Of a stretch of 15,288 nt of DNA, positions 1 through 11,493 are shown one piece after another. A program made the translations under genes and the position numbers. Below the pieces are notes generated by a model. The model worked only from the letters and a program-made list of their open reading frames with translations, had not been told where the DNA came from and did no database searches. Every line of letters starts with the position of its first letter. The stretch's first letter is position 1. The stretch comes from GCA-2729515 sp036336695 (GTDB taxonomy: Bacteria > Myxococcota_A > UBA9160 > SMWR01), in assembly GCA_036336695.1 (NCBI GenBank), contig JAYZFQ010000138.1:1-15288 (forward strand), given 5' to 3'.

Positions 1-457
1 TCACCTTGCCGGTCAACTCCGCGGCGGGAAGCATTCCCTCCACGGGATAGTAACCGCCCCCGGCGGCCAGGACGACGTCGCCGATGCCGTTGCGTTTCCC
101 CGTGAATGCCGAGGCACCCTGGGGCACACCGTCGATCACGACCACGTCGCCATCCACGAAGACGTAGGGGACGGTCAGTTTCGCGAATAACATATCCCAT
201 TCGACTTTGACCGACGTAGGCAGATACCAGGCGTCACTGTCGGCGTCCGTGCCAAAGTCGCCCGTGGTGAAGTCGAAACCGGTCGCCGCGGTAATCCGGA
301 AAAACTTTGCGGGATCCGCGGAGTGAGGCGTGTCCCCCAGGAGGACATCCTCCGGGACGCCCTCCTGCGCCGCAGCGGGTGCCGGAAACACCCCGTGGTA
401 CCCCAGCAACAGGAATGCGGCTCCCCACAGGATCCGCGCCATACGCCTCGCGACCAT
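1..457 (-). CDS. Exported beta-barrel / 'transporter'-type outer-membrane protein, N-terminal part
   Basis: Only the first 152 codons are in the window; the gene continues past the left edge. It starts with a signal peptide (MVARRMARILWG, then AAFLLLGYHGVF, then PAPAAAQ, cleavage probably before QEG). The mature part has alternating strands such as FFRITAATGFDFTTGDFG, DAWYLPTSVKVEW, MLFAKLTVPYVFVDGD and NGIGDVVLAAGGGYY. This 'TGDFG... LTVPY... GIGDV' pattern is what I associate with porin-like proteins annotated as 'transporter' or grouped with the phenol-degradation MetA family; the family name is from memory, not from a search. The ATG at 457 is preceded by a G-run (TTGGGGGGATACCG) that can serve as ribosome binding site; a second in-frame ATG lies five codons in. 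The gene stands alone with its own likely promoter and would sit in the outer membrane. Its substrate is unknown. Confidence 0.7.
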   Translation of the reverse strand, partial: MVARRMARILWGAAFLLLGYHGVFPAPAAAQEGVPEDVLLGDTPHSADPAKFFRITAATGFDFTTGDFGTDADSDAWYLPTSVKVEWDMLFAKLTVPYVFVDGDVVVIDGVPQGASAFTGKRNGIGDVVLAAGGGYYPVEGMLPAAELTGKV

Positions 458-508
458 CGGTATCCCCCCCAAGGATCGGGTCTTTTTCACCCCGTTATTA
501 GAACGGCA

Positions 509-537
509 AACATAGGTTCTCGAGCCGGTTCGAACAA
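509..537 (-). promoter_or_regulatory. Putative sigma70-type promoter of the left-edge gene
   Basis: On the minus strand, TTGTTC (532-537) and TATGTT (509-514) are separated by exactly 17 nt, giving transcription from about 502, some 45 nt before the ATG at 457. A short dyad CCGTT-ATTAG-AACGG (492-506) lies at the predicted start site and could be an operator. The match is only partial to both hexamers, so this is a reasonable but unproven call. Confidence 0.4.
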
Positions 538-596
538 ACGACCCATTTCCCCATGCGAATAAAAACGCTTTCAAAAACAATGATTTGAATAAGTGA

Positions 597-610
597 CCTG
601 CGCCCGCAGG
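597..610 (-). terminator. Short hairpin just after the regulator gene
   Basis: CCTGC-GGGC-GCAGG forms a perfect 5-bp GC-rich stem with a 4-nt loop, 2 nt after the regulator stop codon. It is followed on the minus strand by TCACTTATTC and a more T-rich stretch, not by a proper U-tract. It may stop or slow transcription, but it is a weak example. The rest of 458-612 is comparatively AT-rich and holds no gene. Confidence 0.3.
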
Positions 611-612
611 CC

Positions 613-3540
613 TCAGCCGCCCAGGTCGCTCAGCAGGTCACGCGCATCGCGGAGATCGGGCGTATCGAGGGAGGCCGAAAACGCCTCGACCGTTGCGAGC
701 AGGCGAGCCTGGGCGTCTTCGCGTCGTCCCGTCCCGCTCCAGAGCCGGGCCAGGTCGGTCATCGCCTGGAGCTCGAAGGCCCGGGCTTCCTGAGCGGCCG
801 CCACCTGGATCGCCGCTTCGAAAGCGCGTTCTGCCTCGGCATCGCGCCCGCCAAGCCAAACCAGGAGATTTCCGTGCAAGCGGTGCAGGTGCGACTGGTA
901 CACCCGCTCCTGGGTCGGCGCCGCGCCGTTCAGCAGCGGCTCCAGGCGGGACAGGGCCTCGGACACGTTGCCGGCCCTTGCCGTCGCCTCAACGAAACGC
1001 GCCGCGCCATAGCGCGAGAGCACGTCGAGCCCGAGCTTGCTGGAAGACGCGTAGCGATTCCGCATTCCCGCCATGCCCTCGGCGAATCGGCCGGAATCGA
1101 CCAGTGCCCAGCTGTGGACGACGGTCGCGGCCTCACGCAGAGCGCGCATCCCATTTCCGCGGGCGACTTCGATCGCCGACTCGCTCATCGCCAGCGCGCC
1201 CTTGGCATCCCGCGCATAGTGCTTCAACCAGGCGCCGCAGGTGAGAGCGAAAGCGAGATGACTGGGCTGACCCGAATTTCGCGCCAGGTCGATCGCCGCG
1301 TCCATTTGACTCGAAGCCTCTTCTGGACGACCCAGCATCCACAGCGTCCAGGCGAGGTAGCACGACGCCTCGACGGGGCCCGCTCCGGCCAACGCGCCGG
1401 CCTGCCGCGGGTCCGTCAGGTCGATTGCGGCAACGGCACGCGCGAGATGGTCGCGCGCCTCGGAGAGCTTCCCGAGGAAATAGAGCGGCAATCCCGTGGC
1501 AAGCCGTGCCTCGAAAACCGTCTCCGGAGCCTCGTCTTCGGCCGACGCGAGCCAACCCCGCCCCTTTTCGACCGCCGGTTCCAGTTCACCGTTTGCGACC
1601 TCGTTGAGATGAAGTCCCAACAACGCCGGACTGCAGTGAACGCCGCCACCCGTGCGAACGTCCAGGTGATGCGCATCCAGGTAGACCTGGCGTAGCTGAC
1701 CGCTCCCGATTCCGTGCTCCATCGCCACTGCCGGGGCCAACGCAAGCTGCAGCCGCCGTTCCTGTTCGAGCCGGTCGGAACGGTCTGGCATCTCACGCAA
1801 CAACTGGAGTGCCCGGGAAACGAGGCGCATGATCTCCCGACCGGCGATCTGCTCTGCCGCTTTCTCCGCTGCTTTCTCGAGCCAGTGCACCGCGCGCTCT
1901 ACCGCCCCCCCGGCCTCACAATGGATCGCGAGCTGGCCCGCAACCTCGTCGGTTTTTCCGGAGAAACCGGACTCGAGACGTACGGCGATGGCTTCGTGCA
2001 AGCGCCTGCGACGAGAAGGAGACACCCGCTGCTGGAGCACTTCGCGGTAGACGGTCTGGACGAACACGTAGCGCGCCCCGATGGACCCATCGGGCCAGAC
2101 GACCTCTCCGCTCGCCCGGATGAGCCGGCCGCTGCGCGCCAGATCGTCGCAGAGTTCCTCGACTTCCTCGATCTCCATCCCGGATGCCGCCGCGACCGAC
2201 TGGGTCGGAAACTCCATCCCGGCCAGGCTCGCCGCTTCCAGAATCGAACGCTCGCGTGCGTCGAGCTGCGCGAGCTGAAGTTCCACCATGTGCTGAACAC
2301 TTCCAGGCACATCGAGCCAACGTTCGCCGCGCCGCCGACCGACCGACTTCGGGTCGACACCGAGCTTCCAGACACCACCGGATTCCTCGACGAAGCCCTC
2401 GTCTACCAGATATTCACTCACCGCGAGGACGAAGAACGGGTTCCCGTCCGTCTGGGAAAATATGATCGGCGCAAACAACTGCGCGACATCAGGATCTCCG
2501 AAGCGGTGCTTCAAGAATTCTTCGACCGCCGCGCCATCGAAACGTTCCAAGGAAAGAACCGAACAAACCTGCTTTCTTACCAGGTCCTCTTTCAAGCGCG
2601 AAACCGGGTGGTGGGCCGGCATCGCATCCTCCGATTGAATCGTGCCGACGAGCAACAGTCGCGCGGGCTCTCGCCGCTGCGCCATGACTCGAAGCAGATC
2701 CAGCGTCGCCTCATCGCACCACTGGAGATCCTCGATAACGAGCACGACCGTCGTCGCGCGTGCCAGGCCCTCGATCAGCGCGCAGAATTCCCGACGGGTC
2801 CGCTCGATATTTTCATTCGCCAACCCGTCGGCAACGGCCGAAGACGACCCCTGGACAAGCCACGGCAATTCTCGCGCCCAGGTCGGCGCAAACGACTGCA
2901 AGGCCTCGGTCACCGTCTCCCGCAAAGGTCCACGGCACCAGTCCGCAATGACCTCGAGCAGCGGGTGGTAACGCTCCGCCTGTTCGCGCTGTTCGATGCA
3001 CTGACCCCTCCCGATCAGGGTCCGGTCGTCGTTTTGCGGCGAAATTTCTTTGAGGGTCGCATCGACGAGCGCTGTCTTGCCGATCCCGGGTTCGCCGGTG
3101 ACCAACGCCATCTGCCGACGCCCCCGTGTAGTCGCATCGACCAGGGTTCGCAGCAACTCGCTTTCCGATTCCCGGGCCACGAGAACCCGTTTTACTTCCT
3201 GCGGATCTTCCACGACCTCCGGCGGAGCGGCACTATCGGCACCGATGAACCGGTAGCCCTGCCCTCGAACGGTCTCGATGAACCGCGGGGCTTTCGTGTC
3301 GTCTCCCAGGGCGCGCCGGAGTTCTCGAACAGAAATTCGAGGCATGTCGTCCGTGACGGCGATGTCCTTCCAGACGGCATCCAGGAGATCCCGCTTGGTG
3401 ACCAGCTCGCCACGGTGCTGCGCGAGATAGGCCAGTACGGCAAATGTCTTGGGCCGCAGCGGGATCGGCCGGTCTCCCTTCAGCAGCCGGGCCTGGCGCA
3501 GGTGCAGGCGAAAGGGGGCGAAGTGGATCGCGTCGGTCAT
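613..3540 (-). CDS. Transcriptional regulator: winged-helix + AAA ATPase + TPR
   Basis: A 975-residue cytoplasmic regulator. Residues 1-100 form an OmpR/PhoB-type winged-helix DNA-binding domain (PIPLRPKTFAVLAYLAQHRG, TKRDLLDAVW, ISVRELRRALGDD, IETVRGQGYRFIG). Residues 118 to about 480 are an AAA/STAND-type ATPase with Walker A GEPGIGKT (149-156), Walker B VVLVIED (265-271) followed by LQWCDEATLDLL, and a sensor-like LLLVGT. The rest is alpha-helical TPR-like sequence rich in Ala, Leu and Glu. There is no receiver domain, so it is probably switched on by a ligand, a partner or nucleotide binding, not by a histidine kinase; this is inferred from the architecture. The ATG at 3540 fits the start of the winged-helix domain, with GGATGAGGG upstream. 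It is divergent from the multicopper oxidase gene, separated by 460 bp, and may regulate it. The specific family member and effector are not recognised. Confidence 0.88.
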   Translation of the reverse strand: MTDAIHFAPFRLHLRQARLLKGDRPIPLRPKTFAVLAYLAQHRGELVTKRDLLDAVWKDIAVTDDMPRISVRELRRALGDDTKAPRFIETVRGQGYRFIGADSAAPPEVVEDPQEVKRVLVARESESELLRTLVDATTRGRRQMALVTGEPGIGKTALVDATLKEISPQNDDRTLIGRGQCIEQREQAERYHPLLEVIADWCRGPLRETVTEALQSFAPTWARELPWLVQGSSSAVADGLANENIERTRREFCALIEGLARATTVVLVIEDLQWCDEATLDLLRVMAQRREPARLLLVGTIQSEDAMPAHHPVSRLKEDLVRKQVCSVLSLERFDGAAVEEFLKHRFGDPDVAQLFAPIIFSQTDGNPFFVLAVSEYLVDEGFVEESGGVWKLGVDPKSVGRRRGERWLDVPGSVQHMVELQLAQLDARERSILEAASLAGMEFPTQSVAAASGMEIEEVEELCDDLARSGRLIRASGEVVWPDGSIGARYVFVQTVYREVLQQRVSPSRRRRLHEAIAVRLESGFSGKTDEVAGQLAIHCEAGGAVERAVHWLEKAAEKAAEQIAGREIMRLVSRALQLLREMPDRSDRLEQERRLQLALAPAVAMEHGIGSGQLRQVYLDAHHLDVRTGGGVHCSPALLGLHLNEVANGELEPAVEKGRGWLASAEDEAPETVFEARLATGLPLYFLGKLSEARDHLARAVAAIDLTDPRQAGALAGAGPVEASCYLAWTLWMLGRPEEASSQMDAAIDLARNSGQPSHLAFALTCGAWLKHYARDAKGALAMSESAIEVARGNGMRALREAATVVHSWALVDSGRFAEGMAGMRNRYASSSKLGLDVLSRYGAARFVEATARAGNVSEALSRLEPLLNGAAPTQERVYQSHLHRLHGNLLVWLGGRDAEAERAFEAAIQVAAAQEARAFELQAMTDLARLWSGTGRREDAQARLLATVEAFSASLDTPDLRDARDLLSDLGG

Positions 3541-4000
3541 CTCTCAACCCTCATCCCGCGGCTCGGCACTGCGCCCCGGGCGCGCGGCGCACTTTCCCAT
3601 GGGAAGCGCTGGGCACACGGGCCGCGGCAGACCGGCTCCTGGGGAATTCGTCCATGGACTACCGATTCGGCGTATGCCCGCCACCGCTTGAGCCGCCGAG
3701 ACGCCGCCTGCTGGGAGGCGAACTGCCCCTCGCCCGCGCGGCGGGTTCGGCGCGCCTGCACACGTTTGAGGTCTTCTCGATTACGCGTGCGGTTCTGGTG
3801 TGTTGAAGCGCTCGGCTGCGTATCGACCCGGCACGGAGACGAGCCTGCGAAACCGAGCCTGGCGGAACGAGGCCGGCGTCGACCCTCCAACGCCTCGCGT
3901 ATCGCCAAATTACCGAGGGTTCCCCGGGCAAATTCCCGGCGCCCTACCGGACGAAACCTCCCGATTTTCCGATGTTTTTGATGGATGAATCCCATTCAGC
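3541..4000. other. Divergent intergenic region between regulator and oxidase genes
   Basis: This 460-bp gap should hold the promoters of both flanking genes, but I see no convincing -35/-10 pair for either. A perfect 12-bp palindrome TTCCCATGGGAA lies at 3594-3605, 54 bp upstream of the regulator start, and could be an autoregulatory site. A small dyad CCGGG-CAAATT-CCCGG lies at 3924-3939, about 60 bp before the oxidase start. A 152-codon minus-strand open frame (3537-3995) overlaps the regulator start by ATGA, but its Arg-rich composition and weak third-position GC bias do not look like a gene. Confidence 0.5.
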
Positions 4001-7480
<3,480 letters not shown>

Positions 7481-7497
7481 GTGAGCTCGCCGTAACA

Positions 7498-8562
7498 ATG
7501 CGCGGCCGATGCTGGCAGCGGGTCGCGGGTCTCCTCTGCACCCTCTTGCTGGCGGGAGCGGCGTCCACACAGGCCAGCGTCGGTGCCAGCGGCACCGCGG
7601 GGTCGCGTTGGGGCGCGAACTACTTTCCCAACGTAAAACTCGTCACCCACGAGGGCCAGGAAGTCCGGTTCTTCGACGATCTCGTGAAGGGAAAGATCGT
7701 CGTGATCAACTTCATCTATACGACCTGCACCGAGGTCTGCCCCCTCGACACGGCGAGCCTCCGGAATGTCCAGGAAATCCTGGGCGATCGGGTGGGCCGC
7801 GACGTGTTCATGTATTCGATCAGCATCGACCCGGACCGCGACACGCCCGAGGCTCTCGCGAAATACGCCCAGCGCTACCGGGTGGGACCCGGGTGGACGT
7901 TCCTGACCGGAGCCAAGGCAGATACCCTCCTGCTCCGCAAGAAGCTGGGACTCTACATCGAGGGATTGGAGGACGAACTCGACCACAACATGAGTTTCGT
8001 CATCGGGAACCAGCGGACCGGCCGATGGCTGAAGCGCTCCCCCATGGACAACCCGCATTTCATCGCACAGCAGATCGCCGGCTGGGCGGACAACTGGAGA
8101 ACGCCCGGTGGCATCCAGAAAAACGCGTACGCCGACGCGCCGCTGCTCGAACCGCCGTCGATGGGCGAAAACCTCTTCCGAACCCGCTGCATCAGCTGTC
8201 ACAGCATCGGGAACCCCGCTTCGATCCGCACCGTGGGCCACAACCCGGCGATCCCCATGGCGCAGCATCGGGCCGGACCCGACCTCCTGCACATCACCCA
8301 GAAACGGGACCACCGCTGGCTTGCCCGCTGGCTCGCGAGCCCGGAGGCCCTGATCGCCGAGCGGGACCCCATCGCCCTCGAACTCTATGCGAAGTACGAC
8401 GGACTCGTAATGCCCAATCTCCAGCTGAACGATGTCGAGGTGAATGCGCTCATCGAATACATGAGCGCCGAAAGTCGCCGGGTTCAAGAATCTCTGGATG
8501 CCATGCCCAACGGGAAACACGACTCATCCGGCCACCATCAGCACCACCACCACGACCACTGA
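7498..8562 (+). CDS. Sco/SenC copper chaperone fused to cytochrome c, His-rich tail
   Basis: A 354-residue exported protein. Residues 1-27 form a signal peptide (MRGRCWQRVAGLLCTLLLAG...). Residues about 40-200 are a Sco1/SenC thioredoxin-like domain with the copper-binding pair C77 and C81 (TTCTEVCPLDT), the ISIDPDRDTPEAL motif and the third ligand H163 (ELDHNMSFVIGN). Residues about 220-325 are a class I cytochrome c domain with the haem site C231-I-S-C-H235, GPDLLHITQKRDHRWLARWL, and M305 (GLVMPNL) as likely axial ligand. The end is rich in His (HHQHHHHDH), a probable metal-binding tail. Sco proteins deliver copper or manage thiols during assembly of copper enzymes, so its position right behind the multicopper oxidase fits copper loading or electron transfer. 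GTG at 7477 would overlap the oxidase stop as GTGA and is a real alternative start; ATG 7498 gives the tidier signal peptide. Confidence 0.9.
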   Translation: MRGRCWQRVAGLLCTLLLAGAASTQASVGASGTAGSRWGANYFPNVKLVTHEGQEVRFFDDLVKGKIVVINFIYTTCTEVCPLDTASLRNVQEILGDRVGRDVFMYSISIDPDRDTPEALAKYAQRYRVGPGWTFLTGAKADTLLLRKKLGLYIEGLEDELDHNMSFVIGNQRTGRWLKRSPMDNPHFIAQQIAGWADNWRTPGGIQKNAYADAPLLEPPSMGENLFRTRCISCHSIGNPASIRTVGHNPAIPMAQHRAGPDLLHITQKRDHRWLARWLASPEALIAERDPIALELYAKYDGLVMPNLQLNDVEVNALIEYMSAESRRVQESLDAMPNGKHDSSGHHQHHHHDH

Positions 8563-8657
8563 CAACGGATTGTTTCGCCTACGGGTCGCCAAACGGCCAG
8601 AGCCCTTGTTCATAATTTTTGATGCATAGCACCCAGAGGGGGTTTAACATCGAAACC

Positions 8658-9767
8658 ATGGGCGGACGTTGGCTCTTTTGTTCCCAGATGCCCAGACCCG
8701 GTCGAGTCCCCTGGGCCCTCCTCGCCGTGGCCTGCATTGCCGGGCCGCCGCCGGCCATGGCCGTGGAACCCATCACCTGCGACACCGGCATCTCGGCGGC
8801 GAGCATCCGGTTCTTCGACGGCCACGACCACCTGCCCGAAATCGCCAATGCAGCGGAAGGCGAAGCGGAACTGGACGCGCTCGCGCTGGAGGGGGTGCCC
8901 CTCGGGATGCTGGCCCTCGCTACCCCGAATTCGGTGGCAAACGCCGCGGCCTTGGAGATGCAGTCCGTGAGCGCCTACCCCGTGTTCGCGTTCGCGCGGG
9001 CGCCTACGGTCCTGGTGGGCGGCGTGAAAACCCTGGACGAAAGCAGCCTGAACGCGGTCCGCGGCCAACTCGACGCCGGCGCAACTGGAATTGGTGAGAT
9101 CACCCTCCGCCACAGCGGGCCACCGGCGCTCGCCGCGGACATTCCGGCGAACCACCCGGTTGCCATGGCGATCTACGCCGAAGCTGCCGCACGAAACGTA
9201 CCGGTATCGATCCACTTCGAACTGCGGGACAAGTCGGCGCCCGGCGTGGACATCCCGGCACGCATCGAGGAATTCAGAGCCGCGCTCGGCGGCAATCCGG
9301 ACACCCGCTTCCTCTGGGCCCACATGGGAGACTCGGGACCGGAAACCGTCGGCGCCCTGCTGGCGGAGTTCGAGAACCTCTACGCGGACATCTCGACGCG
9401 CAACCCCTACTTCGTCCGGGGTTGGCCCATGGCACTCCAGTCGCTGGGAACCGGCTCGGACGGAATGGGCGGACTCAAGCCGGCATGGAAGAACGTTTTC
9501 GAGGCACACGCCGACCGCATCGTTTTCGGACTCGACCTGGCTTCGGAAGACCGCAAGGACCAGGTCTCCGACGTCATGGCCTTCTACCGCGCGATGCTCG
9601 GCGAAGTTTCCGCCGCGACGGCGGAACGGATCGCCTGCAAGAATGCCCGCGCGCTTCTCACCACCCCGGCCCTGCCGAGCGCCCGGGCGATCGGCGTCGC
9701 GGTGCTCGTCTTGGCCCTGCTGGCCGTGGGATACGGATACTTGCAGCGCACGCTGCGCAACTCCTGA
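8658..9767 (+). CDS. Exported amidohydrolase-family protein with C-terminal membrane anchor
   Basis: A 369-residue protein with an amidohydrolase-2-like TIM-barrel pattern. Visible candidate metal ligands are H56-D-H58 (FFDGHDHLP), E147 (TGIGEITL), H186 (VPVSIHFEL), H222 (FLWAHMGD) and D293 (IVFGLDLAS); CKNARALL is the usual closing motif. Such enzymes hydrolyse or decarboxylate small substrates; the substrate here is unknown. A signal peptide (RVPWALLAVACIAGPPPAMA) exports it, and a hydrophobic segment at about 343-361 (AIGVAVLVLALLAVGYGY) followed by LQRTLRNS should anchor it in the inner membrane with the catalytic domain in the periplasm. ATG 8658 is chosen, with AGAGGGGG 15 nt upstream; ATG 8688 (MPRPGRVPW) is equally good for the signal peptide. 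It is 95 bp after the Sco-cytochrome gene on the same strand, so probably the third gene of that cluster. Confidence 0.8.
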   Translation: MGGRWLFCSQMPRPGRVPWALLAVACIAGPPPAMAVEPITCDTGISAASIRFFDGHDHLPEIANAAEGEAELDALALEGVPLGMLALATPNSVANAAALEMQSVSAYPVFAFARAPTVLVGGVKTLDESSLNAVRGQLDAGATGIGEITLRHSGPPALAADIPANHPVAMAIYAEAAARNVPVSIHFELRDKSAPGVDIPARIEEFRAALGGNPDTRFLWAHMGDSGPETVGALLAEFENLYADISTRNPYFVRGWPMALQSLGTGSDGMGGLKPAWKNVFEAHADRIVFGLDLASEDRKDQVSDVMAFYRAMLGEVSAATAERIACKNARALLTTPALPSARAIGVAVLVLALLAVGYGYLQRTLRNS

Positions 9768-9810
9768 AATTCGGGCAAGGCCGCAGGACCCGGCCGGTGA
9801 ACCGTGGACA

Positions 9811-9848
9811 GAGCGCGCGCCACGGAGAGAACCCCGTGACGCGCGCTC
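9811..9848. terminator. Long GC-rich hairpin between convergent genes
   Basis: Arms GAGCGCGCGCCACGG (9811-9825) and CCGTGACGCGCGCTC (9834-9848) pair over 15 positions with one mismatch around the 8-nt loop AGAGAACC. It sits in the 103-bp gap between two converging genes, where a bidirectional terminator is expected. There is no U-tract on either side, so it may act by blocking convergent polymerases or protecting 3' ends. Confidence 0.65.
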
Positions 9849-9870
9849 GCCATGGCGCGGCAGATATTGA

Positions 9871-11451
9871 CTAGTGAACCGGCCGCGGTCCACCGACGGT
9901 TTCGGCCGCACCGCCGGCCTTGAGCTCGGTATCGAGGCGGCGAACTTCTTCCGACACCTCGACCACGGCCGCACCCTCCGGAATCTCGATGGACTCCAGG
10001 AGGGGCAGAACCGGCGGCTCCATAGCGGCAATGACCGGCACGGGGCACCCGCTGCAGGAGACCTTGTTCAGGTACTTCTCGAAGACCGCTTCCCGGTGGG
10101 GACTGAAGACATCCTCGAGAGCCGGCGAAATCCGGAAGTGCTCGCTTCCGTCGTTGGTATCCGTGAGCGCCTCGCTCACTTGGACGAAACCAAGCGACCG
10201 GGGCCACTTGATTCCGCCCAGATCGCTCTCGGGCAGATTGTTGCTCAGCTGGTGACAGCCCGCGCAGGAAAGCGCCATCGAACGGCGGACCAGGTGCTCC
10301 GGTGTGAGCCGGACCCCGAGCAGCTGGAGACGCTGTTCGAGGGCAGCCTCGAAGCGACCGCCCGGAACGAAGTGCTCGGTGTAGTCGTTTTCATCGCCCT
10401 GGGAGTTGCTCTGGCCCGCATTGAAACGATCCGGCACTTCCGCAAAGAACCCGTTCACATCGGCCTTCGACAGGTTCTTGACCTGCGTGAGGTAGTGGCG
10501 CTGGAACTTCGCGGCACGAGGACTCCCCGTCGTGTCGTCGAAGAGTTCTCCGAACGGATTCGTCTTCACCGTCACCGGGACGAACTGGAAGGCGCACGAT
10601 CCGGTCGCACCATCACAGAGCTGCGCGAGTTTGAACTCCCGAAGCTGCCAGCGCCGGAGTTCGGAACCCGACATGAACTGGTTGGTCCGAACCTGGCCGG
10701 TACCGGGGCCGAAGTGCCGCGCGTGGATCACGGGCGGGATGCCGCGACTCGGGAAGCCCTCCAGGTAGAAACGCCGCAGCGCGTCGGCACGGAGCGCGGG
10801 GTCGTCGACCCGGGACAGCCCCGTCCAGAACTTGGCGATCCCCCGGCAACCCGCCAGGCCACAACCCGGGCTGGGATTGGGCAACACGGCCTCAAAGATC
10901 ACGAGATTGCGGTGGAGGGGGTTCGTGGCGCCCGAATGCCGGGCAAAGATCACCCGATACTCGCCGCAGTTCGCACCGTCGGTCGGGGCCAGATCGAACC
11001 GGTTCACGAGGGCGATCGGCTCGTAGAAACTCCCGGTGTCGGGAGTGAACGGATCGACGTTGATCTCGGTCCCCTCGTTCCGGGGGCACTGGATCGGAAA
11101 CCGGTTGATCGTGGCCTCGCCCTGGGCGTTGACGGCGTCATCGCAGTTGGCGCCGAGACCGAGACCCGGACCCTGGTTCTGGGTGTCCCACCACTGGGCC
11201 CAGAGAAGGTCGGGCGTGAGGTTCGGATCGCCGCTGTCTGCCACGAGCTTGGTCATCACATCCTCGAGGGAGATCGCAGACTGGACGACGTCGAGCTCGG
11301 TCACGAACAGGGAACGGCGTGGGTCCACGTCCGGGGCGGTATCCAGACAGATGGGCCGCGTGGGCGAAATCGGGCCGAAGACCTGGGAAAATGCCGGGCC
11401 AGCGCCCATCAACCCGGCAAGCAGTACGGCAAGAAATGCACGAATCGACAT
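9871..11451 (-). CDS. Secreted mono-haem cytochrome-like protein, family not recognised
   Basis: A 526-residue exported protein with signal peptide MSIRAFLAVLLAGLMGAGPA-FS. It has one c-type haem site, C396-A-G-C-H400 (ALSCAGCHQLSNN), and a later pair C466-S-G-C-P470 that lacks the haem-ligating His and looks like a lost site. At least seven further Cys (35, 103, 122, 162, 197, 202, 286) suggest disulfides. Residues 140-300 (EPIALVNRFDLAP, EYRVIFARHSG, HFGPGTGQVRTNQFM, WQLREFKL) look like a folded globular domain that I cannot place in a named family. The ATG at 11451 is set by a perfect AGGAG 8 nt upstream; an in-frame GTG further upstream would not leave a sensible signal peptide. It has its own promoter with twin operator sites and is separated from the upstream di-haem gene by a terminator. 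A role in periplasmic electron transfer is inferred. Confidence 0.8.
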   Translation of the reverse strand: MSIRAFLAVLLAGLMGAGPAFSQVFGPISPTRPICLDTAPDVDPRRSLFVTELDVVQSAISLEDVMTKLVADSGDPNLTPDLLWAQWWDTQNQGPGLGLGANCDDAVNAQGEATINRFPIQCPRNEGTEINVDPFTPDTGSFYEPIALVNRFDLAPTDGANCGEYRVIFARHSGATNPLHRNLVIFEAVLPNPSPGCGLAGCRGIAKFWTGLSRVDDPALRADALRRFYLEGFPSRGIPPVIHARHFGPGTGQVRTNQFMSGSELRRWQLREFKLAQLCDGATGSCAFQFVPVTVKTNPFGELFDDTTGSPRAAKFQRHYLTQVKNLSKADVNGFFAEVPDRFNAGQSNSQGDENDYTEHFVPGGRFEAALEQRLQLLGVRLTPEHLVRRSMALSCAGCHQLSNNLPESDLGGIKWPRSLGFVQVSEALTDTNDGSEHFRISPALEDVFSPHREAVFEKYLNKVSCSGCPVPVIAAMEPPVLPLLESIEIPEGAAVVEVSEEVRRLDTELKAGGAAETVGGPRPVH

Positions 11452-11459
11452 GGTGAATA

Positions 11460-11464
11460 CTCCT
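11460..11464 (-). promoter_or_regulatory. Ribosome binding site fixing the start of the mono-haem gene
   Basis: AGGAG on the minus strand, 8 nt upstream of the ATG at 11451. It is the best Shine-Dalgarno match in the window and decides between ATG 11451 and the upstream in-frame GTG at 11487. Confidence 0.85.
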
Positions 11465-11493
11465 GGGTTTCGCGGTGCGCGGTGCACCTGCGA

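Noticed and set aside
1714..3981. A 755-codon open frame on the plus strand, opposite the regulator
   Set aside because: It mirrors the regulator gene in GC-rich sequence with strong third-position bias, has no recognisable domain and runs past the regulator start.
3537..3995. A 152-codon minus-strand frame overlapping the regulator start by ATGA
   Set aside because: Arg-rich composition, weak third-position GC bias, no domain and no good ribosome site; it is most likely a chance frame in a GC-rich gap.
8606..8616. CATAAT at 8611 as a -10 box for the amidohydrolase gene
   Set aside because: No -35-like sequence lies at the right distance, so an internal promoter is not supported.
8610..10031. 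A 473-codon minus-strand frame opposite the amidohydrolase
   Set aside because: It spans a convergent gene junction and its strong hairpin and has no domain; the plus-strand gene shows all amidohydrolase ligands.
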